In this document: positions 40,687-50,608 of the stretch, piece after piece
Position numbering within the stretch: the first letter of the stretch is position 1
Layout: the number at the start of each line of letters is the position of its first letter
DNA from: Burkholderiales bacterium
GTDB taxonomy: Bacteria > Pseudomonadota > Gammaproteobacteria > Burkholderiales > Burkholderiaceae_C
DNA length: 64,000 bases
Assembly: GCA_021414305.1 (NCBI GenBank)
Contig: JAIOOS010000010.1
Coordinates: 62,001-126,000 of the forward strand
Reading direction: 5' to 3'
Notes under the pieces: model-generated
The model's input: the letters and a program-made list of their open reading frames with translations, nothing else
Databases searched by the model: none
What the model was told of the DNA's origin: nothing
Translations under genes and position numbers: made by a program

Positions 40687-41484
40687 ATGCGCCGCATCGC
40701 CATCGTCAGCGCCATGCACCAGGAGCTCGCGGCGCTGCTGCGGCTGATGCCCGACGAGGCGCCGCTGCGCCGCGCCGGCCGCGAGTTCTGGATCGGCCAC
40801 CTCGACGGCCACGAGGTGGTCGCCGTGCTCTCGGGCGTCGGCAAGGTGGCCGCGGCGACGACCGCGACCCTGCTCGCCGGCGAGCTCGGCGTCGAGCGGG
40901 CGATCTTCACCGGCACCGCCGGCGGCGTGCACCAGCGCGCGCGGGTCGGCGACGTGGTCGTCGCCGAGACGCTGCTGCAGCACGACATGGACGCCTCGCC
41001 GCTGTTCCCGCGGCACGAGATCCCGTTCTACGGGACCGACCGCTTCGCCACCGACGCGGCGATGTCGGCCGGCCTCGCCGCCGCCGCGCGCGCGGTGCTG
41101 GGCGGGGCCACGCAGCGCCGCGACGGCGGCGAGGGAAACGGCGACGGCGACGAGGGCCTCGACGCGACGCTGCTCGCCTCGTTCGGCATCGCCACGCCCG
41201 CGGTGCACAGCGGCCTGGTGCTGAGCGGGGACCGTTTCGTCGCCAGCGCCGGCGAGAGCGAGGAGCTGCGGCGCCGCCTGCCCGATGCGCTCGCGGTCGA
41301 GATGGAAGGCGCGGCGCTGGCCCAGGTGGCGTTCGACTTCGGCCTGCCGTTCGCCGTGGTCCGCACCGTCTCCGATCGCGCCGACGATTCGGCGCACGTC
41401 GACTTCATGCGCTTCGTCGATGCGGTGGCGAGCCGCTACACGGTGGCGATCGTGCGCCGCTACCTGCGCGACCTCGCGCCCTGA
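40687..41484 (+). CDS. mtnN: 5'-methylthioadenosine/S-adenosylhomocysteine nucleosidase-like
   Basis: A 265-residue nucleosidase of the MTA/SAH family that hydrolyses adenine from toxic SAM by-products. Motifs IAIVSAMHQEL, GVGKVAAATTA, GTAGGV, VEMEGAALAQVA and RTVSDRAD are all in place. A Gly/Asp-rich insertion (about 143-160) is unusual for the family. It is divergent from the sugar dehydrogenase gene. Confidence 0.88.
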   Translation: MRRIAIVSAMHQELAALLRLMPDEAPLRRAGREFWIGHLDGHEVVAVLSGVGKVAAATTATLLAGELGVERAIFTGTAGGVHQRARVGDVVVAETLLQHDMDASPLFPRHEIPFYGTDRFATDAAMSAGLAAAARAVLGGATQRRDGGEGNGDGDEGLDATLLASFGIATPAVHSGLVLSGDRFVASAGESEELRRRLPDALAVEMEGAALAQVAFDFGLPFAVVRTVSDRADDSAHVDFMRFVDAVASRYTVAIVRRYLRDLAP

Positions 41485-41493
41485 GCCAGCGCA

Positions 41494-42075
41494 CTAGGCG
41501 CCGCCCGCCTCGGCGGCGTCGTCGCGGCATTGCTGTCGCAAGCGCGCCCAGCCCGATTCGCCCAGGCGCTCCATCGTCGCGATGTTCGCCTCGAAGATCG
41601 CGGCGGCCTCGGGGAAGGCGGCGACGGCACGCTCGACGCTCTCCTCGCGCAGCAGGTGCAGGGTCGGGTACGGCGAACGATTGGTCGCATTGCCGATGTC
41701 GTCGGGCGAGCTGCCGGCGAACTGGTATTGCGGGTGAAAGCTCGCCACCTGGATCACGCCGTCGAGCTCGAGCTCGGCGACCGCGTCCTCGGCGACGCCG
41801 AGGAAGTCGTTGTAGTCGGCGAAGTCGGCGAGCACATGCGGATGGATCAGCAGCGTCGTCTCGATCCGCTCGGCCGGCGCCTCGGCGAGCAGCTTCAGCT
41901 CGTCGATCAGGGCCGCGAGCAGGGCTTCTGGCTCGCTCGCTTCGCTGAGAACCAAGCGTACCTGGCCCTTGACCTGCGGCGCCTTGGCGAACGGACACAG
42001 GTTCAGGCCGATCACGACCCGCTCCACCCAGGCGCGGGTTTCGGCGACCGCGAGGCGGTTGTTCGACAGGTTCAT
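41494..42075 (-). CDS. DUF1415-family protein
   Basis: A 193-residue cytoplasmic protein of unknown function, resembling the conserved proteobacterial DUF1415 family. Recognisable segments: WVERVVIGLNLCPFAKAP near the start, FADYNDFLGVAEDAV, SFHPQYQFAGSSPDDIGNA and RSPYPTLHLLRE. The conserved Cys, His and Asp suggest an enzyme, but none is known. It is convergent with the nucleosidase gene. Confidence 0.82.
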   Translation of the reverse strand: MNLSNNRLAVAETRAWVERVVIGLNLCPFAKAPQVKGQVRLVLSEASEPEALLAALIDELKLLAEAPAERIETTLLIHPHVLADFADYNDFLGVAEDAVAELELDGVIQVASFHPQYQFAGSSPDDIGNATNRSPYPTLHLLREESVERAVAAFPEAAAIFEANIATMERLGESGWARLRQQCRDDAAEAGGA

Positions 42076-42104
42076 GCAATCACGCCGGCATCATCGAGGC
42101 ACCC

Positions 42105-42869
42105 TCACGACCGGCGCGCCTGCAGCAGGCGCAGCGCCATCGCCGCGCCCGCCGCGGCGAGGCCGCCGAACCATACCCAGGCCGCGGGCGTCGCGAAGCT
42201 GAAGAGCTGCAGGTGCAGCAGCGAGGCGAGCAGCACCAGGACGCTGAAGGCGAGCATGCTCGCGAGGACGATGCGCCGGGCAGCCGGATCGGCCTCGCGC
42301 GCCAGCATGAACGCGCTGACGCCGTAGGCGAAGAAGGGCCCGGCGTAGATGCTCGCCAGCAGCGGCGGCAGCTTCCACGGCCAGAGGGCGATCATCTGCG
42401 CGGGCAGCGCCGCCAGCCCGGCGGCGAGCAGCAGGCAGGCCACGCCGACGGCGACGAGCAGCGGGTCGGCCGGCCGCCGCTTCGCCGTGGCATGGGCGCC
42501 ACGGGAAAAGTAGAGCCAGGCGCCCCAGAGCGGAAAGACCGCGTAGGCACCCATCCAGAACCAGACCTGCGGCTTGGCGAAGTCGAACGCGTCGAGGTGG
42601 AGCAGCGAGGCGAGCAGCAGCCCGCCGGTCCAGATCGCCGCCAGCGCGACCGGGATGCGCACCTCGGCCAGCGTCGCCGCCCTGAGGGCGAGCAGCATCG
42701 CCAGCAGGCCGGCGAGGTAGATCGCGGCGATGAAGCGGGCGTGCATCGGCGGCACCGGCCAGGGCAAGGCGCGAACGACCTCCGCCGGCACGAAGTAGCC
42801 CCACACGCCGACCCAGAGCGCGAACAGGCCGACGAGGGCGAAATAGGCGCGGAACGAACGGCTGGGCAT
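42105..42869 (-). CDS. Hypothetical multi-pass membrane protein
   Basis: A 254-residue protein with about seven to eight predicted membrane helices and two similar halves, each containing a (S)LLHLxxFxFAxPxxWxW pattern (around residues 109-124 and 219-235). This suggests internal duplication. The function is unknown. The upstream frame to 43220 overlaps the divergent DUF3667 gene; the ATG at 42869 is chosen. Confidence 0.7.
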   Translation of the reverse strand: MPSRSFRAYFALVGLFALWVGVWGYFVPAEVVRALPWPVPPMHARFIAAIYLAGLLAMLLALRAATLAEVRIPVALAAIWTGGLLLASLLHLDAFDFAKPQVWFWMGAYAVFPLWGAWLYFSRGAHATAKRRPADPLLVAVGVACLLLAAGLAALPAQMIALWPWKLPPLLASIYAGPFFAYGVSAFMLAREADPAARRIVLASMLAFSVLVLLASLLHLQLFSFATPAAWVWFGGLAAAGAAMALRLLQARRS

Positions 42870-42996
42870 GGTGGCGGGGCTCCGGAAAGCGGGCTGCCGA
42901 ACTGTCCGCACCCGGGCGCGCGGTGTCAATCCGGATCGGGCGCCGGCGCGACCGCCGCCGGGTGACGGCCGGCCACGGATGGGCGACACTGGCCGC

Positions 42997-43866
42997 ATGA
43001 GCGTACCGGTCCCGGCGGCGCCCGCGGTCGCCGCGCCCTGGCACTGCCCGAACTGCGAGATCGAGGTCGCCACGCCGTTCTGCGCCCGCTGCGGCGAGCG
43101 GCCGATCAAGACCGAGGACCTGACCTTCGGCGGCGCCCTCGCCCGCATCGCGCACGCGGCCACCAGCGTCGACGGCCGGGTGCTGCGCACCTTCTCCCGC
43201 CTGCTGCGCCACCCCGGCACGCTGACCCTGGCCTACGTGGAAGGGCAGCGCAAGCCGTTCGCCACGCCGTTCGCGATCTTCCTCATCGCCAACGTGCTGT
43301 TCTTCACCGTCCAGTCGCTGACCCACATCAGCGTGCTCGGCGCAACGCTCGACTCGCACCTGCACGTGCAGGACTGGAAGGAGCTGGCGCAGTTGCTGCT
43401 CGACCGCCACCTGCGGGCGACGCAGACCCCGCTCGCGCTCTACACGCCGATCTTCGACCGCGCCGTCGTCGTTCACGCCAAGTCGCTGGTCGTGCTGATG
43501 GTGCTGCCCTTCGCCGGGCTGCTGGCCCTGCTCTTCTTGCGCCAGCGCCAGCGCTTCATGGCGCACCTGGCTTTCTCGCTGCACTTCTATGCGTTCCTGA
43601 TGCTGGTCTACTCGCTGGCGGTGGTGTTCGCCAAGGTCGTCTCCACGCTCGGCGGGCCCGGGCTCGAATCGGCCGGCATGGACCTCGGCCTCACCCTCTT
43701 CAACCTGGCCGTCAGCGGGTTCTACCTCCATGCGGCGCTCGGCCCGGCGTATGCGGCCTCGGGAGCGCCGCGCATCGTCAAGACACTCATGCTGACGATC
43801 GCGGCGCTGGCGATCGTCATCGGATACCGGTTCGCGATCTTTCTTATCACGCTCTACACGAACTGA
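42997..43866 (+). CDS. DUF3667-like membrane protein with N-terminal zinc ribbon
   Basis: A 289-residue protein. An N-terminal CPNC...CARC zinc ribbon (about 17-35) is followed by DGRVLRTFSRLLRHPGTLTL, typical of DUF3667, and GQRKPFATPFAIFL. About five membrane helices follow. The function is unknown. The ATG at 42997 directly precedes the family N-terminus. Confidence 0.75.
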   Translation: MSVPVPAAPAVAAPWHCPNCEIEVATPFCARCGERPIKTEDLTFGGALARIAHAATSVDGRVLRTFSRLLRHPGTLTLAYVEGQRKPFATPFAIFLIANVLFFTVQSLTHISVLGATLDSHLHVQDWKELAQLLLDRHLRATQTPLALYTPIFDRAVVVHAKSLVVLMVLPFAGLLALLFLRQRQRFMAHLAFSLHFYAFLMLVYSLAVVFAKVVSTLGGPGLESAGMDLGLTLFNLAVSGFYLHAALGPAYAASGAPRIVKTLMLTIAALAIVIGYRFAIFLITLYTN

Positions 43867-44007
43867 GCGCGCGGTCGTCCTGCCGCCGCGAGCGACGCTA
43901 AGCAGTTCACGATTCCCGTCGTCGTTACAGGGGCCGCTGGACCGGCGGTTTTCGGGGCATCGGGAGCTGCGCCAGACTTCCCTCTTTCCACCTTGCCCGC
44001 CAAGCCG

Positions 44008-44259
44008 ATGAATACGTCCTTCGATCAGACCAGCCCGCACCCTTCTCGCTGGGACCAGGAAGGCGTCGAGTACGTGCGCTCCAACATGGATTGGTGCGCG
44101 CGCTGCTCGAGGCGGATGGTCGGGCTCAACCCCGGCCTCACGGCCGAGCAGGCGCTCGACCTCGCCCTGGAGCTGAGCCAGGACGACACGCTGCGCTGCA
44201 AGACCCCGGAGCTGGTGGCCGAGGACCTGCACCGCGTGGCGCTGCGCACGGACGACTGA
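44008..44259 (+). CDS. Small hypothetical protein with CxxC motif
   Basis: An 83-residue acidic protein with a WCARCSR motif (about 30-36), possibly half of a metal site or a redox pair, followed by an acidic helical region. No family is recognised. An in-frame TTG at 43993 would add five residues. Confidence 0.55.
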   Translation: MNTSFDQTSPHPSRWDQEGVEYVRSNMDWCARCSRRMVGLNPGLTAEQALDLALELSQDDTLRCKTPELVAEDLHRVALRTDD

Positions 44260-44275
44260 GGGACCCTCACCCCGG

Positions 44276-44299
44276 CCCTCTCCCGCAAGCGGGAGAGGG
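44276..44299. terminator. 11-bp GC hairpin between convergent genes
   Basis: CCCTCTCCCGC/GCGGGAGAGGG with an AA loop, preceded by CCCTCACCCCGG. This resembles a dispersed palindromic element found in many high-GC proteobacteria. It lies between the small gene and the outer membrane factor gene, where it can terminate both. There is no T-run. Confidence 0.5.
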
Positions 44300-44305
44300 A
44301 GCCAC

Positions 44306-45751
44306 TCAGCGCTGCGCCACCGCGGGCGCCGGCGCGTCGGTCCAGCCGCCGCCGAGGGCGCGGTAGATCGAGACCAGCGCCGTCGCCTGGCCGACCTGCG
44401 ACTGCACCAGCGCGTCGCGCGCGGCGAGCGACTGGCGCTGCGCATCGAGCACCACCAGCAGGTCCACCGCGCCGGCGTCGAAGCGCAGGCGCGACAGGCG
44501 GGTCGCCTCCTCGGCGTTGCGCGCCGCGCTGGCGAGGCGCTCGGCCTGCTGCGCATTGCGCGTGAACTGGGTGAGCGCGCCTTCGGTTTCCTCGAGCGCG
44601 ATCGCCACCGTCTGCTCGTAGTTGGCGAGCGACTGCTGCGCCCGCGCCTCGCTCGCCGCGATTCGCGAGCGGACCCTGCCGAAGTCGAGCAGCGGCCAGG
44701 TCAACCCGGCGCCGAGCGAGTACTGCGCCGAGTCGCGCGTGCCGAGGTCGGTGAGGTGGTTGCTGGCGAAGCCGATCAGGCCGGTGAGGCTGACGCGCGG
44801 AAAGAGATCGGCGGTGGCGACGCCGATGTTCGCCGTCGCCGCGGCGAGCTGGCGCTCGGCCGCCACCAGGTCGGGGCGGCGACGCAGCAACTGCTCCGGC
44901 GTGCCCAGCGGCAGCGCCGACAGGTCGGTGACCGGCAAGGTCGGCAGCAGCTGCGGCGCCGCGAGCTGCTGGGCGACGACGCGCGGCGGCTGGGCCGTGA
45001 GCGTCGCCAGACGGTAGGCGGCTCGGGCTATCGCCGCCTGCAGCGCCGGCAGGGTCGCCTCGGTGCTGTCGTACTGGCTTTGCGCGCGCGCGGTGTCGAG
45101 CCGCGTGCCGCGGCCGGCATCGAGGCGCACCGTCGTCAGGCGCAGCGTGTCGCGCTGGTTGACGAGCGACTCCCGCGCCACCTCGAAGCGCTGCTGCAGA
45201 CCGCGCAGCTCGAGGTAGTTGCGCGCGATCTCGGCCGCCACCGCGGTCTGCGCCGCATGCACGCCGGCTACCGACGCATCGACCTGGGCCGCGGCCGATT
45301 CGCTGATGCGCCGGTTGCGGCCGAACAGGTCGAGCTCCCAGCTGGCCGTGAAGCCACCGTCGAAGGTGCTGCCGGTGCGCTGCCCGCGCGAGAGGCCGGG
45401 GAGCTGGAACCCCGGCGTCAGCGAGCGGGTGGCGGCGGCGGCGACGCCGATCTCCGGCAGCAGCTCGGCGTCGGCGCCCTGCAGCGTGGCCCGCGCTTCC
45501 TGCAGCCGCGCCGCGGCGATGCGGACGTCGCCGTTGGCGGCGAGGCCGCGCTCGACCAGGCCCGAGAGCAGGGGGTCGCCGAAGCCGCGCCAGAAGGTGG
45601 CGATGTCGGCGCCCGGCGCCTGCGCGCTGGCGGCGTTGCCGTTGAGGAAGGCGGCGTCGAGCGGCACCGCCGGCGCCTGGTAGTTCGGGCCGACCGCGCA
45701 GCCGGCCAGGGCGAGCAGCAGCGCAAGGGCGAGGGGCGCCGGCTTACGCAT
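44306..45751 (-). CDS. RND efflux outer membrane lipoprotein (OprM/NodT family)
   Basis: A 481-residue TolC-like channel. A lipoprotein signal (LALLLALAGCAVGPNY) with the typical post-Cys AVGPNYxxP is followed by two OEP repeats with long coiled-coil helices. It connects the adaptor and pump to the outside. The ATG at 45751 has AGGGAG upstream and overlaps the pump gene's end by 8 bp, so it is the third gene of the efflux operon. Confidence 0.9.
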   Translation of the reverse strand: MRKPAPLALALLLALAGCAVGPNYQAPAVPLDAAFLNGNAASAQAPGADIATFWRGFGDPLLSGLVERGLAANGDVRIAAARLQEARATLQGADAELLPEIGVAAAATRSLTPGFQLPGLSRGQRTGSTFDGGFTASWELDLFGRNRRISESAAAQVDASVAGVHAAQTAVAAEIARNYLELRGLQQRFEVARESLVNQRDTLRLTTVRLDAGRGTRLDTARAQSQYDSTEATLPALQAAIARAAYRLATLTAQPPRVVAQQLAAPQLLPTLPVTDLSALPLGTPEQLLRRRPDLVAAERQLAAATANIGVATADLFPRVSLTGLIGFASNHLTDLGTRDSAQYSLGAGLTWPLLDFGRVRSRIAASEARAQQSLANYEQTVAIALEETEGALTQFTRNAQQAERLASAARNAEEATRLSRLRFDAGAVDLLVVLDAQRQSLAARDALVQSQVGQATALVSIYRALGGGWTDAPAPAVAQR

Positions 45752-48700
45752 GGCCGTCTCCCTGCGGCGCAACGCCGATCGGCGGTGGCGCGGGCGGCGG
45801 CGGCGCCGCGGGGGCCGGGGCGACCTCCGCCCGCGGCGGATGCCCGCGCAGCGCCCGGCGCCCGCGCAGCAGCACGTAGAACACCGGCGTGAGGAAGATG
45901 CCGAACAGTGTCACCCCGAGCATGCCGGAGAACACCGCGATGCCCATCGCGCGGCGCATCTCGCTGCCCGCGCCGCTGCCGAAGATCAGCGGCAGCACGC
46001 CGGCGCAGAAGGCGATCGAGGTCATCAGGATCGGGCGCAGCCGCATCCGGCAGGCGTGGATGATCGCGTCGAGGACCTTCTCGCCGCGCTCCTCGAGGTC
46101 CTTGGCGAACTCGACGATCAGGATCGCGTTCTTGCAGGCCAGCCCGACCAGCACCACCAGCGCCACCTGGGTGAAGATGTTGAGGTCGCCCGGCTGGCCG
46201 AACGGCGGGAAGTGCGAGATCCATACGCCGAACAGCGCCGCGAGCACGCACATCGGCACGATCAGCACGATCGCCATCGGCAGGCTCCAGCTCTCGTACT
46301 GGGCCGCGAGCACGAGGATCACGAGCAGCACCGCGATCAGCATCACCGCCGCGATCACCGGCATCTTCGTCGTCGTGCCGGGCAGCGTGATGTCGCGGGT
46401 GAGCCGGTCCTGGTAGGTGAGCTCGGTCCATTCGTAGCCCATGCCGCGCGGCAGCGTCTTCTTCAGCAGCGACTCGATCTCGGCCTCGGCCTGGCCCGAG
46501 GAGAAGCCGGGATTGGCGGCGCCGTTGAGGTCGGCCGAGGGGTAGCCGTTGTAGCGGGTGACGCGGGTCGGGCCGAAGGTCGGCTCGACCGTCATCAGCG
46601 CCGAGAGCGGCACCATCTCGCCGGCGGCGTTTCTCGTCTTCAGCGCGCCGATCGCCTGCGCGTCGGCGCGGAACGGCGCGTCGGCCTGCACCACCACCTG
46701 GTAGGTCTTGCCGAACTTGCTGAAGTCGTTGACGTAGAGCGAGCCCAGGTTGACCTGCATCGTGTCGTAGATGTCGCCGAGGTTCACGCCCATCTGCTTG
46801 GCGCGGACGCGGTCGACGTTGGCGTAGAGCTGCGGCACGTTGATGTCGTAGGTGGAGTACGGCGTGCCGATGCTCGACTTCGGGTTGCCGTAGACCTGGC
46901 CGAGCGTGCCCCAGACCGCGCCGAACAGGGCCTGCTCGCCGAGGCCCTCCTTGTCCTGCACCTGGAGCTTGAAGCCGCCGGCGTTGCCGAGGCCGTCGAC
47001 CGCGGGCGGCGGCACCACGAACATGCGCGCGCCCTGGATCTGCTGGATCGCGCCGTTGACCTTGCCGAGGATCGCGAACTTCGACAGGTCGGCGGACTTG
47101 CGCTCCTCGAACGGCTTGAGGCCGAAGAAGATGATCCCTTCGTTCGGCGCCGCCGAGAAGCCGGCGATCGAAAGGCCCGGAAAGGCGACCGCGTCGACGA
47201 TGCCCGGCGTCTGCAGGGCGATGTCGCTCATGCGCCGGATCACCGCCTCGGTGCGGTCGAGCGAGGCGCCCGCCGGAAGCTGGGCGATGCCGATCAGGTA
47301 CTGCTTGTCGGGCGCGGGCACGAAGCCCGCGGGCAGGCGCAGGAACAGCAGCACGGTGAGCCCGAGCAGCACCGCGTAGACGATCATCGCCAGCGACTTG
47401 CGCTTGACGATGCCGGTGACGCCGCGGCCGTAGCTCTCGCTGCGCCGGCCGAACCAGCCGTTGAACCAGCGGAAGAACGGGCCGAACACCTTGTCCATGG
47501 CGCGCGTGAGCCAGTCCTTGGGCGCGTCGTGCGAGCGCAGCAGCAGCGCCGCCAGCGCCGGCGAGAGGGTGAGCGAGTTGAACGCCGAGATCACCGTGCT
47601 GATCGCGATCGTCACCGCGAACTGCTTGTAGAACTGGCCGGTCAGGCCGGGCACGAACGAGAGCGGCACGAACACCGCGCACAGCACCAGGGCGATGGCG
47701 ATGATCGGCCCGGAGACCTCGCGCATCGCCTTGACGGTGGCGTCGTGCGGGCTGAGGCCGGCCTCGAGGTTGCGCTCGGCGTTCTCGACGACGACGATCG
47801 CGTCGTCGACGACGATGCCGATCGCCAGCACCATGGCGAACAGGGTCAGGGTGTTGATCGAGTAGCCGAGCAGCAGCAGGAAGGCGAAAGTGCCGACGAT
47901 CGAGACCGGCACCGCCAGCAGCGGAATGATCGAGGCGCGCCAGGTCTGCAGGAAGATGATCACCACCAGCACCACCAGCAGCACCGCCTCGATCAGGGTG
48001 CGCACCACCTTCTCGATCGAGGTCTGCACGAACCGGGTCGGGTCGTAGACGATGTCGTAGTCCATGCCCTGCGGGAACTCGGGCTTGAGCCGCTCCATCG
48101 CCTTGCGCACGTTGTTCGAGAGGGCGAGCGCGTTCGAGCCCGGCGCCTGGAAGATGGCGATCGCCGCGGCTTCCTTGTTGTTGAGCAGGCTGCGCAGCGA
48201 ATACGAACCCGAGGAGAGCTCGACCCGGCCGAGGTCCTTGATCCGGATCAGCCCGCCGGTGGCGGTATCGGCGCGGACGATGATGTTGGCGAACTCCTCC
48301 TCGTTCGCCAGGCGCCCCTGGGTGTTCACCGCGAGCTGGAACTCGGTGCCCTTGGGCGAGGGCGGCGCGCCCACGGTGCCGGCGGCGACCTGCGCGTTCT
48401 GCTCGCGGATCGCGGCCACCACCTCGCTCGAGGTGATGCTGCGCGCGGCCAGCTTGCCCGGGTCGAGCCAGACGCGCATCGCGTAGTCGCCGGCGCCGAA
48501 CAGGATCACCGAGCCCATGCCGGGAATGCGCAACAGCTCGTCGCGCACGTTGAGCTGGCCGTAGTTGCGCAGGTAGAGCGCGTCGCGGCTGTTGTCGGGG
48601 CTGACCAGGTGGACCACCATGGTCAGGTTCGGGCTCGACTTCTCGGTCGTCACGCCGATCTGGCGAACGATGTCGGGCACCCGCGGCAGCGCCCGGTTGA

Positions 48701-49037
48701 TGCGGTTCTGCACCGCGGTCTCGGCGACCTCGGGGTTGGTGCCGATCCTGAAGGTGACGGTCAGCGTCAGGCTGCCGTCGGCGCTGGCCTGCGAATCGAA
48801 GTAGAGCAGGTTCTCGACGCCGTTGATCTGCTCCTCGAGCGGCGTGGCCACCGTTTCCGAGATGACGCGCGGATTGGCGCCGGGAAACTGCGCCCGCACC
48901 ACGATCTGCGGCGGCGCCACCTCGGGATACTCCGAGACCGGCAGCTGGAAGATCGCCAGCACGCCGATCAGGAAGATGAAGATCGAGAGCACGCCGGCGA
49001 AGCGCGGCCGGTCGATGAAGAAGCGGGAGATGTCCAT
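45744..49037 (-). CDS. RND efflux pump, HAE1 family (AcrB/MexB-like)
   Basis: A 1097-residue inner-membrane proton/drug antiporter with twelve helices and two large periplasmic loops. Start MDISRFFIDRPRFAGVLSIF; proton-relay acidic pair in GIVVDDAIVVVENAERN; repeats PLLAVPVSIVGTFAFLLLLG and GLACKNAILIVEFAKD. A Pro/Ala-rich tail of about 45 residues at the C-terminus is longer than in AcrB. It exports hydrophobic drugs or metabolites; specificity is not predictable. Confidence 0.93.
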   Translation of the reverse strand: MDISRFFIDRPRFAGVLSIFIFLIGVLAIFQLPVSEYPEVAPPQIVVRAQFPGANPRVISETVATPLEEQINGVENLLYFDSQASADGSLTLTVTFRIGTNPEVAETAVQNRINRALPRVPDIVRQIGVTTEKSSPNLTMVVHLVSPDNSRDALYLRNYGQLNVRDELLRIPGMGSVILFGAGDYAMRVWLDPGKLAARSITSSEVVAAIREQNAQVAAGTVGAPPSPKGTEFQLAVNTQGRLANEEEFANIIVRADTATGGLIRIKDLGRVELSSGSYSLRSLLNNKEAAAIAIFQAPGSNALALSNNVRKAMERLKPEFPQGMDYDIVYDPTRFVQTSIEKVVRTLIEAVLLVVLVVIIFLQTWRASIIPLLAVPVSIVGTFAFLLLLGYSINTLTLFAMVLAIGIVVDDAIVVVENAERNLEAGLSPHDATVKAMREVSGPIIAIALVLCAVFVPLSFVPGLTGQFYKQFAVTIAISTVISAFNSLTLSPALAALLLRSHDAPKDWLTRAMDKVFGPFFRWFNGWFGRRSESYGRGVTGIVKRKSLAMIVYAVLLGLTVLLFLRLPAGFVPAPDKQYLIGIAQLPAGASLDRTEAVIRRMSDIALQTPGIVDAVAFPGLSIAGFSAAPNEGIIFFGLKPFEERKSADLSKFAILGKVNGAIQQIQGARMFVVPPPAVDGLGNAGGFKLQVQDKEGLGEQALFGAVWGTLGQVYGNPKSSIGTPYSTYDINVPQLYANVDRVRAKQMGVNLGDIYDTMQVNLGSLYVNDFSKFGKTYQVVVQADAPFRADAQAIGALKTRNAAGEMVPLSALMTVEPTFGPTRVTRYNGYPSADLNGAANPGFSSGQAEAEIESLLKKTLPRGMGYEWTELTYQDRLTRDITLPGTTTKMPVIAAVMLIAVLLVILVLAAQYESWSLPMAIVLIVPMCVLAALFGVWISHFPPFGQPGDLNIFTQVALVVLVGLACKNAILIVEFAKDLEERGEKVLDAIIHACRMRLRPILMTSIAFCAGVLPLIFGSGAGSEMRRAMGIAVFSGMLGVTLFGIFLTPVFYVLLRGRRALRGHPPRAEVAPAPAAPPPPAPPPIGVAPQGDGHA

Positions 49038-49049
49038 GGCGGCTGCCGC

Positions 49050-50303
49050 TCAGCCCTTGGCCGCGGAGGCGGCCGGCGCCTTGCCCGGCGGGCCGGGCGG
49101 CGGCGGGAAGATCGGCATGCCCTCGGCGTCGACCTTGAGCACCTGCGGCGCCACCGGCACGCCGGGGATCACGCGCTGCAGCCCGTCGACGACGACGAGC
49201 TCGCCGGCCTTGATGTTGCCGGTGACGACCCGCATGCCGTTCATCAGCGCGCCCGGCTTGACCTCGCGGAACTGGGCCGGGCCGGCGGTGGCGGCGACGA
49301 CGTAGACGAACTTCTTGGTCTGGTCGGTGCCGATCGCCCGCTCGGGAACGAGCACCGCGCTGTACGCGCTCGTGCCCTCCATGCTGAGCCGGGCAGCCAG
49401 GCCGGGGGTGAACTTGCCCTTCGAATTGTCGAAGGTCGCGCGCATCCGGATCGCGCCGGTCTGCGGGTTGAGGCGGTTGTCGATGAAGTCGACCTGGCCC
49501 AGGTGCGGGAAGCCCACTTCGTCGGCGAGGCCCATCCTGACCTTGGGCACCCGCTCAGTGGCCTTGTCGGCGCGCAGGCGCAGGTAGGTCTGCTCGCTGC
49601 CGTCGAAGTAGGCGTAGACCTTGCTCACGCCGGCGATCGAGGTCAGCACCGACTGTTCGTTCACCAGGTTGCCGACGGTGATGTTGGCGCGCGAGGCGCG
49701 CCCGGCGATCGGCGCGCGCACCTGGGTGTACTCGAGGTTGAGGCGGGCGGTGCGCAGCGCCGCCTCGGCGCCCTGGATGTCGGCCTGCGAGGTCCGCGTG
49801 CCCGAGGTCCACTGGTCGTATTCCTGGCGCGAGACGGCCTGGGAATCGAGCAGCGTCTTCGCCCGGGCCAGCTCGGACTGGGCGAGCTCGGCCTTGGCCC
49901 TGGCCGAGGAAAGCTGCGATTGCGCCCGCGCCGCCTCGGCCTCGAACGGCCGCGGATCGATCGTGAACAGGAGCTGGCCCTTCTGCACGAAGGCGCCGTC
50001 GGTGAAGTGGATCTTGTCGATCGTGCCAGCGACGCGCGGTCGCAGCTCCACATAGTCGGAGGCCTCGAGCCGGCCGCTGAACTCCTCGCTGTCGATGACC
50101 GTGCGCTGCACGGCGGGGGCGGCGCTCACCGGCGGCGCGGGCGGCGGGCCGCCTTGCGCGTCGGCCGACTGGCTGCAGCCACCGAGGCCGAAAGACAAGG
50201 CCGCCAGCGCGACCCCGCAGGCCAGGCTTCGCTGCATCAGCCGCGACGCAGCGCCGGAAAAAAAGACTCGACGTCCGACCGTGCGGTCGACTGAAGCTGG
50301 CAT
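49050..50303 (-). CDS. RND efflux periplasmic adaptor (AcrA/MexA-like)
   Basis: A 417-residue membrane fusion protein with a lipobox (LSFGLGGC). The barrel-sandwich begins at VELRPRVAGTIDKIHFTDGA. A coiled-coil hairpin lies at about 120-190, and RAPIAGRASRANITVGNLV closes the lipoyl domain. It ends in a Pro/Ala-rich tail. It bridges pump and channel. The ATG at 50303 gives a proper signal; the frame to 50549 is intergenic. It is first in the adaptor-pump-channel operon. Confidence 0.9.
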   Translation of the reverse strand: MPASVDRTVGRRVFFSGAASRLMQRSLACGVALAALSFGLGGCSQSADAQGGPPPAPPVSAAPAVQRTVIDSEEFSGRLEASDYVELRPRVAGTIDKIHFTDGAFVQKGQLLFTIDPRPFEAEAARAQSQLSSARAKAELAQSELARAKTLLDSQAVSRQEYDQWTSGTRTSQADIQGAEAALRTARLNLEYTQVRAPIAGRASRANITVGNLVNEQSVLTSIAGVSKVYAYFDGSEQTYLRLRADKATERVPKVRMGLADEVGFPHLGQVDFIDNRLNPQTGAIRMRATFDNSKGKFTPGLAARLSMEGTSAYSAVLVPERAIGTDQTKKFVYVVAATAGPAQFREVKPGALMNGMRVVTGNIKAGELVVVDGLQRVIPGVPVAPQVLKVDAEGMPIFPPPPGPPGKAPAASAAKG

Positions 50304-50608
50304 GGAAATACTCCCGATAAACCTGCGACGGCGTCGGCCCCGGTCGATGGTGGACGCCGGTTTCCTGCCGCCTCGCCGGCCGCCCGATTGCGCAAGGCGG
50401 CGCGTGTTGTTGTTCTGAGCAGAGATGGTAGTCAGGCGAGCCTTGCCGTCCCTGCCCCGCCAAAAGCCCATACGCGGCGCAAGCCCAAAGCGCAAGAAGC
50501 GTGCCTCGGCGCTTGTGCTAAGTGCGTGCGCGCCTGGATCCGCCCGCATGGAGAATGGCGCATGAGCCCGGCTGCCGCATCGGCCATTGGTATAGGTTTT
50601 CGCCCGCG
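50304..50608. other. Divergent promoter region of the efflux operon
   Basis: No gene is supported. It must contain promoters for the efflux operon and perhaps for the methyltransferase gene. TTGCGCAA (50388-50395), flanked by GCCGCC and GGCGGC at unequal distance, is the only dyad seen and could bind a TetR-type regulator. No efflux regulator gene is adjacent. Confidence 0.4.

Noticed and set aside
45750-50294. 1514-codon open frame on the plus strand
   Set aside because: It is antisense to the efflux pump and adaptor genes, is dominated by Arg, His, Asp and Gly, and is a typical high-GC shadow frame.
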